Shown: positions 32,763 through 42,910, counted from the stretch's first letter. The stretch: DNA of 64,000 nucleotides from an uncultured Bacteroidales bacterium (GCA_900319485.1 ONOQ01000010.1:19957-83956); one strand, 5' to 3'. Notes: generated by a model from the letters alone, not told the origin. A program made the numbers and translations.

Positions 32763-33925
32763 ACAAAAGAAATCTTGCAATTGACATTTTCAGGGGCCTC
32801 ACCATGACCCTGATGGTATTTGTGAACGAATTCTGGAAAGTATTCAACGTGCCCCACTGGCTGGAGCACTATGCCACTTTTGAAGACGGAATGGGCCTCT
32901 CCGACATAGTTTTCCCCATGTTCCTCTTTGCTATGGGAATGTCCATCCCCTACGCCCTTGAGCGCAGAAGGGAAAAGGGCTACAGCACGGAAAGTACCCT
33001 TGGACATATCCTCAGCCGCACCTTCGCCCTCCTTGTCATGGGCGCGTTCATATGCAATCAGGAATCAAGGCCGATGACCGGAAACCGCGCCCTGTGGGTG
33101 CTCCTTATGGTAGTTGGATTCTTCCTCACCTGGAACCAGTACGCGAAGGACTTCAAGCCCGCAAAATGGCTGAAACTTGCCGGAGGGCTCCTCCTTGCAG
33201 GGCTCGCGATAGGCTACCGCACCCCGGACGGGAAACTCTTCGAGGGCCTGTGGTGGGGTATCCTTGGCCAGATTGGCTGGATGTACCTTTTCTGCGCTCT
33301 CACCTACCTTCTCTGCCGTGAAAGGCAGTGGGTGATCCCCGTTATCTGGGCAGTGCTCTGCGCTGTTAATCTTATGTCCGTTCCAATGCGTGACGGCGGC
33401 CTAATTATGGGGAATAACATTCTCGTAGACCTTGTTAATGCCCTTCAACTTGGAAACGGCCACGGCGCCATAATGGGACTTGGCGGCCTTATGCTTACGC
33501 TGGCCGATTGGAATCTTGCGGCTCAGCCATCGGCCCGGAAAACAGGCCTTGGCGCTGCCGCGGCGGCGGTTCTGCTGGTCCTTGGGATGGCTGCGCGTAC
33601 CGGATGGATTGTATCCAAAAACCTTGGAACCCTGCCCTGGTGCCTCTTTGTGCTGGCCATCTCCGTTGCCCTGTACACACTTCTCCGCTTCCTTGAAAGG
33701 AAGGGTTGGACGGGCTGGTTCAAACCCCTTACTCCCGCCGGCACCGCCACCCTTACCGTCTATATGATTCCCTACCTTTTCATAGCCCTCTGGGTTGCGG
33801 TAAGCCCTACCCCCGCCCCCTGGCTAACAGGATGGGTGGGAGTTGGGAAATGCGTCCTTATGGCCGCAGTCTACATAGGCTGCGCCTGGGGATTCACAAA
33901 GGCTGGAATCAAATTAAAGATCTAA
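32759..33925 (+). CDS. DUF5009/HGSNAT-like acyltransferase membrane protein
   Basis: A 388-residue polytopic membrane protein with about ten helices. The start NLAIDIFRGLTMTLMVFVNEFWKVF and DIVFPMFLFAMGMSIPYALERR match the DUF5009 family, related to heparan-alpha-glucosaminide N-acetyltransferase, which acetylates the terminal glucosamine of a glycan across a membrane using cytosolic acetyl-CoA. The catalytic His of the human enzyme is not evident at the expected NEFW position, so transfer chemistry is uncertain. It is translationally coupled to the oxidoreductase and converges on the phosphoesterase with a 12-base overlap. Confidence 0.75.
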   Translation: MNKRNLAIDIFRGLTMTLMVFVNEFWKVFNVPHWLEHYATFEDGMGLSDIVFPMFLFAMGMSIPYALERRREKGYSTESTLGHILSRTFALLVMGAFICNQESRPMTGNRALWVLLMVVGFFLTWNQYAKDFKPAKWLKLAGGLLLAGLAIGYRTPDGKLFEGLWWGILGQIGWMYLFCALTYLLCRERQWVIPVIWAVLCAVNLMSVPMRDGGLIMGNNILVDLVNALQLGNGHGAIMGLGGLMLTLADWNLAAQPSARKTGLGAAAAAVLLVLGMAARTGWIVSKNLGTLPWCLFVLAISVALYTLLRFLERKGWTGWFKPLTPAGTATLTVYMIPYLFIALWVAVSPTPAPWLTGWVGVGKCVLMAAVYIGCAWGFTKAGIKLKI

Positions 33926-34954
33926 CTGCTGCTGGATGTAACCGCCGCATAGGCGCACCCAGGTGCGGAAACCGGGATTCCCTTCCCGGAACTGGAATAC
34001 GCGGCATCCGGACACCGTTCCGGGTGCCGTATGTGTATCTGAAGGGATGTATCCGTCAATGCCAAGATGATTGTATATGGTGTCAGAGCCGGAGAATCGG
34101 CCATAGATGAAATGAATCTGGCCGAAGTCAAGGACATAGTCGCAGTCGTGGTCGTGGCCGGTGACTATGGCCTTTACGTCCCCCATTTCACGGAACTGGG
34201 CAAAGAGGCCGGAATTGAGGCGTGACGGGCACGGGGGCTCCCCGTCTGTTCCGGCAATGGGCTTCACGCCGGCATCCACGGCTTCCTTCAGTTCGCAGAG
34301 CGGGATATGGAAAAACGCCAGCGCCGGGATATGGCCCAGTTTCTCACTCATAGCGCGGTACCAGGATATCTGGCTGTGGCGGATATAGTCATAGCAGTGG
34401 ACCTCCTCCTCGCCTTTCAGGACCACGGCGTCCATAGAGTCAAAGAGATAGAAAGCCCAGTCCTGTCCAAGGGTAATCACATCGTTGGAACAGCCGTAGA
34501 TGCCGTCTTTTGGGGGCAGGTTGACGCATCCCGGAAGGCTCCGGATGGCCGCAAACATATCCTCACGGGTGCTCCCGAACTGGGAATCGTGGTTTCCAAG
34601 GGCCACAGCCCACGGAATGCCGCTATCGGCCAGTGGCTGAAGTATTTCCATGGCGCTCTCTATGTCCGGACGGCCGAAGACTATGTCTCCTGTATGGATA
34701 ATGAGATCCGGCTTCTCCGCGGCAATCATCTCCTCAACGCACCTAAGGGCCCTTTCACTTCTGGGATCCCCCTTGATGTAATGGGTATCCGTGAACTGCA
34801 GCACCTTGAAAGTGCCGCCGGGGCCGTAATTGAACTTTCGGGCTATGTACAAGTCCTTCGTCTCCGAACTCCGCTCACAGCGAAGCAGCGCCGGCGCCGC
34901 CGCCGCTCCCGCAACGGCAAGAGCCGCCCCCTTGAGGAATGATCTGCGTTTCAT
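33914..34954 (-). CDS. Metallophosphoesterase with Tat-like signal
   Basis: A 346-residue calcineurin-type phosphoesterase. The N-terminus MKRRSFLKGAALAVAGAAAAPALL has the twin-Arg and hydrophobic core of a Tat signal, followed by a Cys. Metal-binding motifs are DTHY (about 56-59), GDIVFGR (about 90-96), GNHD (about 119-122), HIP (about 213) and GHDHD (about 264-268). It would hydrolyse phosphomono- or phosphodiesters outside the cytoplasm. No promoter was seen; a terminator separates it from the upstream PUL, so limited read-through is possible. Confidence 0.88.
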   Translation of the reverse strand: MKRRSFLKGAALAVAGAAAAPALLRCERSSETKDLYIARKFNYGPGGTFKVLQFTDTHYIKGDPRSERALRCVEEMIAAEKPDLIIHTGDIVFGRPDIESAMEILQPLADSGIPWAVALGNHDSQFGSTREDMFAAIRSLPGCVNLPPKDGIYGCSNDVITLGQDWAFYLFDSMDAVVLKGEEEVHCYDYIRHSQISWYRAMSEKLGHIPALAFFHIPLCELKEAVDAGVKPIAGTDGEPPCPSRLNSGLFAQFREMGDVKAIVTGHDHDCDYVLDFGQIHFIYGRFSGSDTIYNHLGIDGYIPSDTHTAPGTVSGCRVFQFREGNPGFRTWVRLCGGYIQQQLDL

Positions 34955-34964
34955 ATATCTAAAA

Positions 34965-35008
34965 TACTAAAAAAGCGCCGGCTCCCGTCGCCCGGGGGCC
35001 GGCGCTTT
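34965..35008 (-). terminator. Strong intrinsic terminator of the 47272-35028 operon
   Basis: AAAGCGCCGGC and its complement (34972-34982, 34998-35008) extended by further GC pairs, followed on the minus strand by a run of six T. It closes the PUL transcript 20 bases after the BACON gene. Confidence 0.85.
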
Positions 35009-35027
35009 GAAAAAATCCATTACAGGA

Positions 35028-36980
35028 TTAAGGATTGAAGATAAACTTTGCGATGGTTGCAAGACCGGAGTGAACGACATACATCTCGATCACACCTTCG
35101 CCCTCACGAAGCAGGATATCTGCACTGTTGGCTCCGTTGGGCCATTCGGCCGTAATCCAGTCGGCAGTCTTTACAGTGGCAAGTACCTGAGGATTCGCGA
35201 TATCGGTGATGTCAAGCACATAGATGTCGGCATTGAATCCGGCCCAGGTGAAGTGATAGCCCTGAGTGAAAGCAAGGATTTTCTTGCCATTGTAATCCAG
35301 GACATCCATATTGTTCTGGTTCTCATTGCCGCCAGCGCCTGCATTAGTGATTTCCGTCCAAGGTTCATATTCAATACCGGCCATATCGGCTGCCCACTTG
35401 GGAGTATAAGCGTCTTTACGATAGTACACTTTCTCCGTACCGTCATAAGCGCGGAACAGGATTCCGTCGTGAAGATCGTCACCGTATGAAATAGCTGCGC
35501 CATATTCCGGCACCCACATAGCATCACCAGAAGCGGCACCACTGTTCTGAGTACCATAGTAATTTGCCACGGCCTCGTAGTTGGCTATATCGTAACCGAA
35601 CCAATACATTGCGCCAGCGGCAACGCCTGTGATGGAACCCTTTGTAGCAAGGTCACCACGGGCACGGAAACCGCCGAGTGTACCATACAGGCCATTCGGG
35701 AGTGCAATTAACTTGGGCGTATCGTTTTCACTCTTGGCGCAGTACACGTTGAGGGTGCCGCCTGAAGTAAGTTCACCGGTATCCCAGTTCATCTCAGCAT
35801 CCACATTCTCTGCAATAATGATATTGCCGGCATCGTCGCTGCAAATTGAGGTAGGCTTTACACCAGAGATGGCGATTTCCTTCAAATAGGCGCCTGTCTC
35901 AGAATTCAGCGCGTGAATCTTTTCCATGTCTGAAACAAGGAGAGCGCCATCGTTCGTGAAGGCAAGACGGTTATAAGTGGGCTCAATCGCATCAGGGAAT
36001 GCAACTGCCCACTCCATCTGAGGGGTAACCGGGGCCTCAAGGCCATCCTGATAAACCTGGAAATAACCTCCAAATTTATCGCCATAGAGATCTTCTGCAG
36101 CATTCACATAAATCCAGTTGTCACGTGCGATATAAGCATCGTTGGGCTTAACGGTAATAACAATAGAACTCTCTTCCTGCTTGAATTCCAGCCAGCTGGT
36201 GTCCTCCGGCGGCCATTCTTCGTCATAATGCACACGCCAGTCAAGGTTGGTAACAACGCCAATCGTGAAGGTGCCTCCTTCCTGAGGAATACTCAGACGG
36301 CCGCCATATTGGATTGCGCCGTGATCCTCATCAAATTCAAAAAATGCCTCAAATGCAGCCTGCGTAATCTTGATGCTGCTGGAAAGGTCTCCTGCAGCAA
36401 TTTTGATTACAGCCTCGCGGGCTTCAAGGTCAGTAGAAGCATCTACGGTAAGGTTAACCTTGCTGGTGGTCATACCCTTTGTAGCGGCATTATGAACCCA
36501 ATCTACTGCCTCGGGGATGGTAACCTCGTACTCAACATTGGCTTCAACCTCAACTTCAACATTGCCTCCTTCAGCGCTGACCTCATATTCAAGGGTCTTG
36601 ATGTTGAGGCCGTTGAGCTGAAGCTGGTTTACGGTAACCTCGGCCTTTGCCTTACCGGCAGTGATCGTGATCTTGGCACTGCGGTTGTCATAGGTCTCGT
36701 TCTTGGTTGCCGATGCCTTCACGGAGCAGTCCTCACCGGCTTTGCCGCTGGCGGTGGAGACGGTGAGCCAGTCGGCGTCCGATGCGGCGGTCCAGTCGGC
36801 GGTTGACTTGAACTTGACGGTCACGATGTCACCGTCCACAGGGACGGAGACCGTAGACTCCGAGACAAGCGTAATGCTGTCATCGGCAGTCTTTCCATTG
36901 TCCTTTCCAGGCTGTTCCTGGGGTGTGCAGGCCCAGAGGGCGGCCAGCACAAGGGCGGAAAACAAAAAGATTTTTTTCAT
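35028..36980 (-). CDS. BACON-domain surface lipoprotein with C-terminal propeller-like region
   Basis: A 650-residue lipoprotein (ALWAC, Cys18). It has two clear BACON-type beta-sandwich repeats with the W-x-x-A/V...WL motif (STADWTAASDADWLTVS about 58-72; VEYEVTIPEAVDWVH about 148-162) and a third, variant one (NLDWRVHYDEEWPPEDTSWLEF about 247-268). BACON domains usually bind carbohydrate or space enzymes from the membrane. Residues 320-650 look like a beta-propeller (FTNDGALLVSDMEKIHALN, SICSDDAGNIIIAEN). No catalytic motif is seen, so it is probably a surface glycan-binding protein of the PUL. It is last in the operon. Confidence 0.78.
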   Translation of the reverse strand: MKKIFLFSALVLAALWACTPQEQPGKDNGKTADDSITLVSESTVSVPVDGDIVTVKFKSTADWTAASDADWLTVSTASGKAGEDCSVKASATKNETYDNRSAKITITAGKAKAEVTVNQLQLNGLNIKTLEYEVSAEGGNVEVEVEANVEYEVTIPEAVDWVHNAATKGMTTSKVNLTVDASTDLEAREAVIKIAAGDLSSSIKITQAAFEAFFEFDEDHGAIQYGGRLSIPQEGGTFTIGVVTNLDWRVHYDEEWPPEDTSWLEFKQEESSIVITVKPNDAYIARDNWIYVNAAEDLYGDKFGGYFQVYQDGLEAPVTPQMEWAVAFPDAIEPTYNRLAFTNDGALLVSDMEKIHALNSETGAYLKEIAISGVKPTSICSDDAGNIIIAENVDAEMNWDTGELTSGGTLNVYCAKSENDTPKLIALPNGLYGTLGGFRARGDLATKGSITGVAAGAMYWFGYDIANYEAVANYYGTQNSGAASGDAMWVPEYGAAISYGDDLHDGILFRAYDGTEKVYYRKDAYTPKWAADMAGIEYEPWTEITNAGAGGNENQNNMDVLDYNGKKILAFTQGYHFTWAGFNADIYVLDITDIANPQVLATVKTADWITAEWPNGANSADILLREGEGVIEMYVVHSGLATIAKFIFNP

Positions 36981-37003
36981 AATGTTTAATAATTAGTGGT
37001 TTG

Positions 37004-38410
37004 TTAAAGTGTTTCCAAATATGCATTGATTGCCTCTTCAAAGGCATCCCAATATTCATACATCCTTATATGGCAGAGGTCAAATATAAACAGCCCTTCG
37101 GCACTGCCCAGCATAGTGTTCACTATATCCGGGATAAGAGCCTCCTGTCCTCCTTCCGTAAATCCGGAACTATTGCCGATATCGGGGCCCGCAGCAAAGG
37201 GAACCGCCCCGGCAAGGCGCTTTGCTCCAAGTTTTGCAAAGCCCTCCATGGTCCATTCCCCATTGCCGTGGACTCCGGTTGTTCCGGCATAGGCACCAAG
37301 GAAAATGAAGTCCAGAAGATCGGCAAAACCGGTTTTCTGATAAGCCTCGGTAGCCCATTTATACGTGCTCTCGTTGGCTTTCAGATCATATTTTGCACTT
37401 GTCCAGTTAACGCCGCTGCAGTAATACTCAGAGAACCAGGCTCCCACATACACTCCGAAACGGATATCCGGGGCGACTTCGTGCACCCTTGACGCAGCCT
37501 TTTCAATGAAATCATGGATGATCTTGCAGCGGAACGTGAGCCAGTTGCGCTCCAGAGTGCTTGGAGAGCCAATGCTGGTTTTACCCTGGGCTATAACCGG
37601 CCAGTTTTTGGGCGCCGCCCCAAGGTATTCCGTGAATATGGCCTTCGCGGCATCTGTATAACCTGCGTCAAGGCCGTAGTCGTCATAACGGCAGCGGTCA
37701 AGGACTATCCCGTCAAGGCCTTCGTAGGATGCCAGTTCACCCAGGAGAGTCAGGAGAAACTCCTGCACCTGAGGGTTTGCGGGATCAAGGAAACGGGGGC
37801 CTGTATCAGGATCATCCATAGAATTGGTAAGTCCTGAGGGGAGGTTGTCCACGGCGCACCAACTCTTGTTATCGGGCTGGTCATAGAGCATTCCGGCATC
37901 CCCGATAGATGAATGATATCCGCCCACCATGGTATTGATGGCGGCATTTACCCTGAGTCCTGCGGCGTGGCCGGCAGTTATGAAAGCGCCCAGATAATCA
38001 AAGGTTTCCGTTCGTTCTATCCAGCGATATCCGTTTGACCAGGCCGCCACTTTCCGGCAGGCGGGAGCCACGGCCGATTCAAACAGGACGTCTCCGCTGG
38101 TGGGACGCACATCCACGATGACGTCCGTAAAGCCCATCTTTGCTATACGCTTGCAATCGGCCTCGATATAGGTCACATCGTTGGCGTAATACTTGAAATT
38201 GGCCGCGGCATCAATCCAGATATAACGCGGCTTGCCCTTGATCTCAGGCAGGCCGGGATTATCCGGTCCGTCCGGCATTTCAGGGGTGTCGGGCTCCGGT
38301 TCAGTCCATTCCTCACGCCATTTGTAGGCCGACGGATCCTCCTTGGGGGAACAGGCGCCCAAAACAGCGGCAAGAATGCAGGCCGATATCAATGTCATCC
38401 TTCTTCTCAT
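37004..38410 (-). CDS. GH10-like (GHL10/alpha-amylase-like) TIM-barrel lipoprotein
   Basis: A 468-residue lipoprotein (AVLGAC, Cys20) with a Pro/Asp/Glu-rich linker (about 30-58) and a TIM barrel. PRYIWIDAAANFKYYAND opens the barrel; GFTDVIVDVRPTSGDVLF (strand 2), LRVNAAINTMVGGYHS and GLDGIVLDRCRYDDYG (about 231-246; Asp likely catalytic) fit the glycosyl-hydrolase-like GHL10 family, often annotated as alpha amylase family protein. Substrate is unknown. It overlaps the phosphodiester glycosidase gene by 4 bases, suggesting a joint role in the PUL. Confidence 0.75.
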   Translation of the reverse strand: MRRRMTLISACILAAVLGACSPKEDPSAYKWREEWTEPEPDTPEMPDGPDNPGLPEIKGKPRYIWIDAAANFKYYANDVTYIEADCKRIAKMGFTDVIVDVRPTSGDVLFESAVAPACRKVAAWSNGYRWIERTETFDYLGAFITAGHAAGLRVNAAINTMVGGYHSSIGDAGMLYDQPDNKSWCAVDNLPSGLTNSMDDPDTGPRFLDPANPQVQEFLLTLLGELASYEGLDGIVLDRCRYDDYGLDAGYTDAAKAIFTEYLGAAPKNWPVIAQGKTSIGSPSTLERNWLTFRCKIIHDFIEKAASRVHEVAPDIRFGVYVGAWFSEYYCSGVNWTSAKYDLKANESTYKWATEAYQKTGFADLLDFIFLGAYAGTTGVHGNGEWTMEGFAKLGAKRLAGAVPFAAGPDIGNSSGFTEGGQEALIPDIVNTMLGSAEGLFIFDLCHIRMYEYWDAFEEAINAYLETL

Positions 38411-39495
38411 TTTGCTTTCAGGATTACCACAGAAGCCACAGGACGCTGAGAGCCGTCAGATACCTTGATTGTCTCCTGTCCCTGCACCAGAAGGCAACTG
38501 GAGCCGCCTCCGTCAAGGTTCAGGGCAACTTTGCAGCCAAGCGCCTGAAGCACCTTGGCCTCTTCCTCAAACGTCATTCCGGCAACTCCTTCAGTCATTC
38601 CGCGGCCTTCGCACACGAAAAGGACCAGGAGGTTATCGGCCGTATAACCTATTGCGGTACGCGGGTGACGGGCTAGGGGCATCTTGTCATCGGCGCCGTC
38701 ACCATAGAGAAGTTCCGCCTCCCAGGTGTTTACGATCTCCCCGCCGTTAATGAGGACGGGGCCGCCGCCGATAGCCGTCTGAGGGGCAAAATCATAAGCC
38801 TCCGTGGGGAATGAAGCGTCCGGAATCTGGAGGGGCGCGGCATCCCAGGAGTTCTTGGCGGGCTCGCTGTAAAGATAGTGCTTTGCGCCGCCGCTCCAGT
38901 AGGTCCAGCCCACTTTTGGCTCATTCTCAAGCGGAGAAGCAGCCATACTTTCATTCTGGTAGAAGACTCCACGGGTGGGATAGTACATCGTTACCCAGTC
39001 CGTGGACGCGTAGTTTATATTCACCCCGTAAGTGCGCCCGCCGCTCACTGCAACAGACGCATTGTAGTTCTTTCCTCCTTCGGCAAAGAAATAGCCGCCG
39101 TTGACTATGACCGGAGCCGCGGTCTGGGTATAGAAGGCCGATGGAGTCTTCAGGGACTCGGTGGTGCCGCCGATCTTGGGGTCATCGATGGCCTTCACGT
39201 CCCAGGTAACCTTAGAGAGGTCGGCCACGGCGATATACGCGATGGCCTTGACCCCGCCAAGGGTCTCCGGACTGCGGTATACTGCAATGCCTTCCGGCAG
39301 GGCAGCATAGGAGGCCGATACATTGGTCCAGCCCTGCTCCACGATTCCGGGATGGGGCTCTGCGGGAGCCTCCGGCTCCTTACCTTGCTCCTCCTCCCAC
39401 GCATCCCAGCGCCAGGCGGGCATATCGGCAGTAGCGGCCGCCTGACAGGAGACCGCTGCCACCATAATAAAAGGAATTAGTTTTGAAGCTTTCAT
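38407..39495 (-). CDS. Phosphodiester glycosidase (NAGPA domain) lipoprotein
   Basis: A 362-residue secreted protein with lipobox VAAVSC (Cys17). The NAGPA/phosphodiester glycosidase motifs are VIVNGGYFF (about 129-137), ARHPRTAIGYT (about 284-294) and ALNLDGGGSSCLL (about 333-345). In animals the domain removes GlcNAc from GlcNAc-1-phospho-mannose; bacterial members cleave sugar-1-phosphodiesters in wall or exopolysaccharides. It is translationally coupled (ATGA) to the next PUL gene. It makes phosphodiester-linked glycans a plausible PUL substrate. Confidence 0.85.
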   Translation of the reverse strand: MKASKLIPFIMVAAVSCQAAATADMPAWRWDAWEEEQGKEPEAPAEPHPGIVEQGWTNVSASYAALPEGIAVYRSPETLGGVKAIAYIAVADLSKVTWDVKAIDDPKIGGTTESLKTPSAFYTQTAAPVIVNGGYFFAEGGKNYNASVAVSGGRTYGVNINYASTDWVTMYYPTRGVFYQNESMAASPLENEPKVGWTYWSGGAKHYLYSEPAKNSWDAAPLQIPDASFPTEAYDFAPQTAIGGGPVLINGGEIVNTWEAELLYGDGADDKMPLARHPRTAIGYTADNLLVLFVCEGRGMTEGVAGMTFEEEAKVLQALGCKVALNLDGGGSSCLLVQGQETIKVSDGSQRPVASVVILKAK

Positions 39496-41240
39496 CGTTT
39501 AATGCAATCAAGGCTGAAGCCACCTATCATCTGGGAATAGTGGTCATAGTAGTAGATGTAAAGCATATATCCGTCGGCCGAAGGGGCAAGGATCACGTCT
39601 CCAGAGGCTCCGAAGCCGTCGTGACCGCCGGTATTGAACTGCTTGTCGTACATATATGGCTTGGAGAATACCAGCGAAGGGCTGTTCCAGATATTGTCAC
39701 CCTGAAGGCCGCTGGAAATGTCGTAGACATACAGTTGAGGCCCCGGCCACCACTTGGGGAAGTGGTTTGAGACAAACAGGGCAAGGTAATTGGCCTTGTT
39801 GAAGCCCTTCGTATCCAGGTTGTTGGGGTCCGTGTTGCTGTCCACGTACGTTCCGCCTCCCTCAACGTCATCCGTACCGTCACCATAGCCGTTAAGTTGC
39901 TTGCCTATGGTAAGGTCCGGTTTGAACCAGGTGAGGAGGTTGTCGGAATATACGCAGCTGTACCAGCCAGCATCATTTTTAGCAGATGCCGCGGGGACAC
40001 AGGTACTGCCGGCCGGTCCGGCGCCCCACATGAAACCTGTAGCCATCACATCCTTGAGTTCGTTGGATGAGACTGCGCCGTCAACAATATGGATTGAGCG
40101 GAAACGGGCGCTCTGGGTTACGGTTGCAATACCCGGATAAGTAACTGAGATTGAGGCCTCCTCCTTGATATTGCCGATGACTTTCATCTCAAGTCCCAGA
40201 GGGACGTCCTGGTCATTTGTAAAGGAAAGAAGTACCACCGGCTCCTCCTTTACGGAAGACGTTGTCCAGATTGTGAATGTCTCACCGGGCTGCGCAAGGT
40301 TACAAAGAAGGAGATGGTCCTGCTCGTCGGAAGCGATTGCGCCAGTAGGAACGGCGCTTCCAAGTTTGATGGTCCCGCCGGAAGTGCCGATTATCTTGTT
40401 ATAATAGCGCGGCGCGGAGCCGTCACCCATATTAACTATAAGGTCTGAATCTATGACGCCAAGGGAAACGTTGGCGTCCACATCCTTATACCCGGGAAGT
40501 CCCAATCCGGTTGCAGGGTCCAGGTTGAAAAGGAACTCCGCGCTTGATGTATTCAGGCCATAGTCTATCTTTTCAGGAATATTCTTAACCACCTTATACT
40601 CGGCCTTGGTCTGCCCGTCATGTGCGGTTACAGTGAACACAACGCCGTCGTCGCCGTTATAATTGCGGGCATCGGCGGGATCCGGGGATATGGTGGCGTG
40701 CGGAGACACCATAGCGGTTGCCTTTGCCACGGAAAGGTCCTTGGCGGTAATGAGGGAGACCGTCTTTGCGGCCTTGTCCACCATTCCGTTAAGGATGGAA
40801 GGCTCCGTAAGGGCGAAAGACAGGATCTCGCACTTGTTGGATTTGACGCGTTCACCGGTAATCACAATGTCACGGGAAGCGCCGGTGGCATCCGTATAGG
40901 TGAAATGATTTTCCTCAGTAAGGTCAAGGATTGAAAGCGCCGGAGACAGTTTGCAGTTGGCCTGCAGGGTGGCCCTCACACGCACCTTGAGCATATAGGG
41001 AGTGGTTATGTCGTCCGAAGCCTCGGGGAAGAACCACGGAATTGGAATCACATAGCGCTCCGTATTTGGATCCGTCACTTCCAGACGGCCCATCTCCTGG
41101 TCTACGTATTTCCCGGACGTGAAATAGGCGGTAAGGGATGTGATTCCCTGACGGTCTGCGGTGGGCGCGACACGCTCAACCTCGTGGCAGGACAGAGGCA
41201 GGATGGCCGCTAGAAGCAGTATGGCAATTCTGTTTTTCAT
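39492..41240 (-). CDS. SusE/DUF5018-like surface lipoprotein
   Basis: The chosen start is MKNRIAILLLAAILPLSCHEV (Cys18 as lipidation site), 2 bases after the SusD stop; an upstream in-frame ATG at 41252 overlaps SusD and delays the signal. The 582-residue protein begins with a beta-rich domain (ITSLTAYFTSGKYVDQEMGRLEV) and Ig-like segments resembling DUF5018. It ends in a propeller-like half (PQLYVYDISSGLQGDNIW, GFGASGDVILAPSADGYMLYIYYYD). No catalytic site is visible. Its place directly after SusD suggests a surface glycan-binding protein. Confidence 0.72.
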   Translation of the reverse strand: MKNRIAILLLAAILPLSCHEVERVAPTADRQGITSLTAYFTSGKYVDQEMGRLEVTDPNTERYVIPIPWFFPEASDDITTPYMLKVRVRATLQANCKLSPALSILDLTEENHFTYTDATGASRDIVITGERVKSNKCEILSFALTEPSILNGMVDKAAKTVSLITAKDLSVAKATAMVSPHATISPDPADARNYNGDDGVVFTVTAHDGQTKAEYKVVKNIPEKIDYGLNTSSAEFLFNLDPATGLGLPGYKDVDANVSLGVIDSDLIVNMGDGSAPRYYNKIIGTSGGTIKLGSAVPTGAIASDEQDHLLLCNLAQPGETFTIWTTSSVKEEPVVLLSFTNDQDVPLGLEMKVIGNIKEEASISVTYPGIATVTQSARFRSIHIVDGAVSSNELKDVMATGFMWGAGPAGSTCVPAASAKNDAGWYSCVYSDNLLTWFKPDLTIGKQLNGYGDGTDDVEGGGTYVDSNTDPNNLDTKGFNKANYLALFVSNHFPKWWPGPQLYVYDISSGLQGDNIWNSPSLVFSKPYMYDKQFNTGGHDGFGASGDVILAPSADGYMLYIYYYDHYSQMIGGFSLDCIKR

Positions 41241-41242
41241 AA

Positions 41243-42898
41243 CTAGTTCCATTCGGGATATTGGTTTACAAGACGATTGGAGTTAAGTTCCGAATCCGGG
41301 ATGGGGAAACGGTACATCTTGGAGGGGAAGTTGCGGTCTTTGTCGTCCACGCTCACATAAGTGTACTGGAACTGGCCGTCAACTGCGGTGGGCTCAATCT
41401 TGAGACCGTGGACCTGGTAGTTGTTAAGCCCCGTGGGATAGTCTTTATCGGCATCCCCCCATCGGCGAAGATCCCAGTACCAGAGATCCTCGAAGGCAAG
41501 TTCCACGCGGCGCTCCTGGCGGATTGCGGCCCAGAGGGCATCACCGGTCTTATCCGTATAGGGAAGTCCTGCGCGGGCGCGTATCTCCTTGACTGCGGCA
41601 TTTGCGCCTGCGGGGTCATTATTGCGGTAGCAGGCTTCGGCCTTGTTGAGGAGTACCTCACCGTATCTCAGGAGCACAAAATGCTGGGTGCTCTGGCTGC
41701 GTTCTGAAAGGTCGTGGTTTTCATCCACGAATTTGCGGAGGTAGTAGCCGGTTGTGGTCCTTCCCTCGGGTTTAGGATCCTTGTTCCACTGGCACCAGCC
41801 GTCCGTACCGCCTACGTAGGGCTCTATCTTGCGGCCTTTCCAGGAGGCGCCGTTATAGAGGACCGTAGCCTGGAAACGGGGTTCAAGAAGGGCGTACGGA
41901 GGTTCCGCCACCGTGCTTGAGTGCCAGGGGCTCCAGTCCGGGAAACCGGTACCGTCGGCCTTTTCATAACTCTCCACCATTTCCTGGGTGGGAGTACCGT
42001 AGCCGCCGCCCTGCTGCCCGGCCAGTTTGTAGTCTCCGCCGGGAGCATAATAGAAGTCGAATTCGTGAGTTACGCCGTCGGCATAGGAGAAACTGTACTG
42101 GAGGATGGTCTCCGTATTACCTTCAGATACGCTCTTGGAGAATGCATCGGCATATGATCCCATAAGGCTGTAAGAGCCTGAAAGGGCGTCTGCCGCGTCT
42201 ATGACGCGCTGATACTCCCCTGCATACAGCATTGACCGGGTAATGAGGGCAAGCGCCGCACCCCTGTCAAGCCTTCCCTTGGCCGATGCTTTCTCAGGGA
42301 GATTCTCACTCGCGAACTCCAGATCCTTCCATACGAAATCCCAGCCATCGGCCTCCGAAGACAGTTCCTTGTCTACGGAAATCTTGCTCAGGTCCTCATC
42401 GTATATGATGATTTCCTTATAGCGCTTCATAAGTTCGAAGTACAGCCAGCCGCGCATAAGGCGGAGTTCAGCCATAAGGCGGGTTTGGTCGGCCTCGGGA
42501 AGCCCTGCGCCCAGTTCCTTGAGATTGGATATGGCCTCATTGGTGCGGCGGATTGCCCCGTACAGGGGGGTCCAGGCGCCAAGGTACACGTCCACGAAGT
42601 TGTTGGTAAGGGAGTTTCCGCCGTAAGCCACCCAACTGGGGATGATGCAAAATGCGAAATTGTTATAGGACCCGTATTTGAACATATCCGTGAACGACTC
42701 CGTCATTCCAACCACACTGGGCCAGCTGGCATAGATGTCATAGGCATATGAGTAGATGCTGTTCACGGCATATTCCGCGCTTTCGGTATTAGCCCACATC
42801 ACTTTGTCGGAGATGCTGTCGCGAGGGGTCATGTCGAGGAACTTGTTGCAGGCGGAAAGAACGCCTACAAGTGAAAGAATGAGTGCTATCTTTTTCAT
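41243..42898 (-). CDS. SusD/RagB family nutrient-binding lipoprotein
   Basis: A 551-residue surface lipoprotein (VLSACNKFLD, Cys17). It has the SusD N-terminal pattern (FLDMTPRDSISDKVMWANTESAEYAVNSIYSYAYD), TPR-like helices (ELRLMRGWLYFELMKRYKEIIIYDE) and the conserved C-terminal RQERRVELAFEDLWYWDLRRWG. SusD proteins form a lid over the SusC channel and bind the glycan. It lies 12 bases after the SusC gene and belongs to the same operon. Confidence 0.95.
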   Translation of the reverse strand: MKKIALILSLVGVLSACNKFLDMTPRDSISDKVMWANTESAEYAVNSIYSYAYDIYASWPSVVGMTESFTDMFKYGSYNNFAFCIIPSWVAYGGNSLTNNFVDVYLGAWTPLYGAIRRTNEAISNLKELGAGLPEADQTRLMAELRLMRGWLYFELMKRYKEIIIYDEDLSKISVDKELSSEADGWDFVWKDLEFASENLPEKASAKGRLDRGAALALITRSMLYAGEYQRVIDAADALSGSYSLMGSYADAFSKSVSEGNTETILQYSFSYADGVTHEFDFYYAPGGDYKLAGQQGGGYGTPTQEMVESYEKADGTGFPDWSPWHSSTVAEPPYALLEPRFQATVLYNGASWKGRKIEPYVGGTDGWCQWNKDPKPEGRTTTGYYLRKFVDENHDLSERSQSTQHFVLLRYGEVLLNKAEACYRNNDPAGANAAVKEIRARAGLPYTDKTGDALWAAIRQERRVELAFEDLWYWDLRRWGDADKDYPTGLNNYQVHGLKIEPTAVDGQFQYTYVSVDDKDRNFPSKMYRFPIPDSELNSNRLVNQYPEWN

Positions 42899-42910
42899 AG
42901 GGCAATTCTT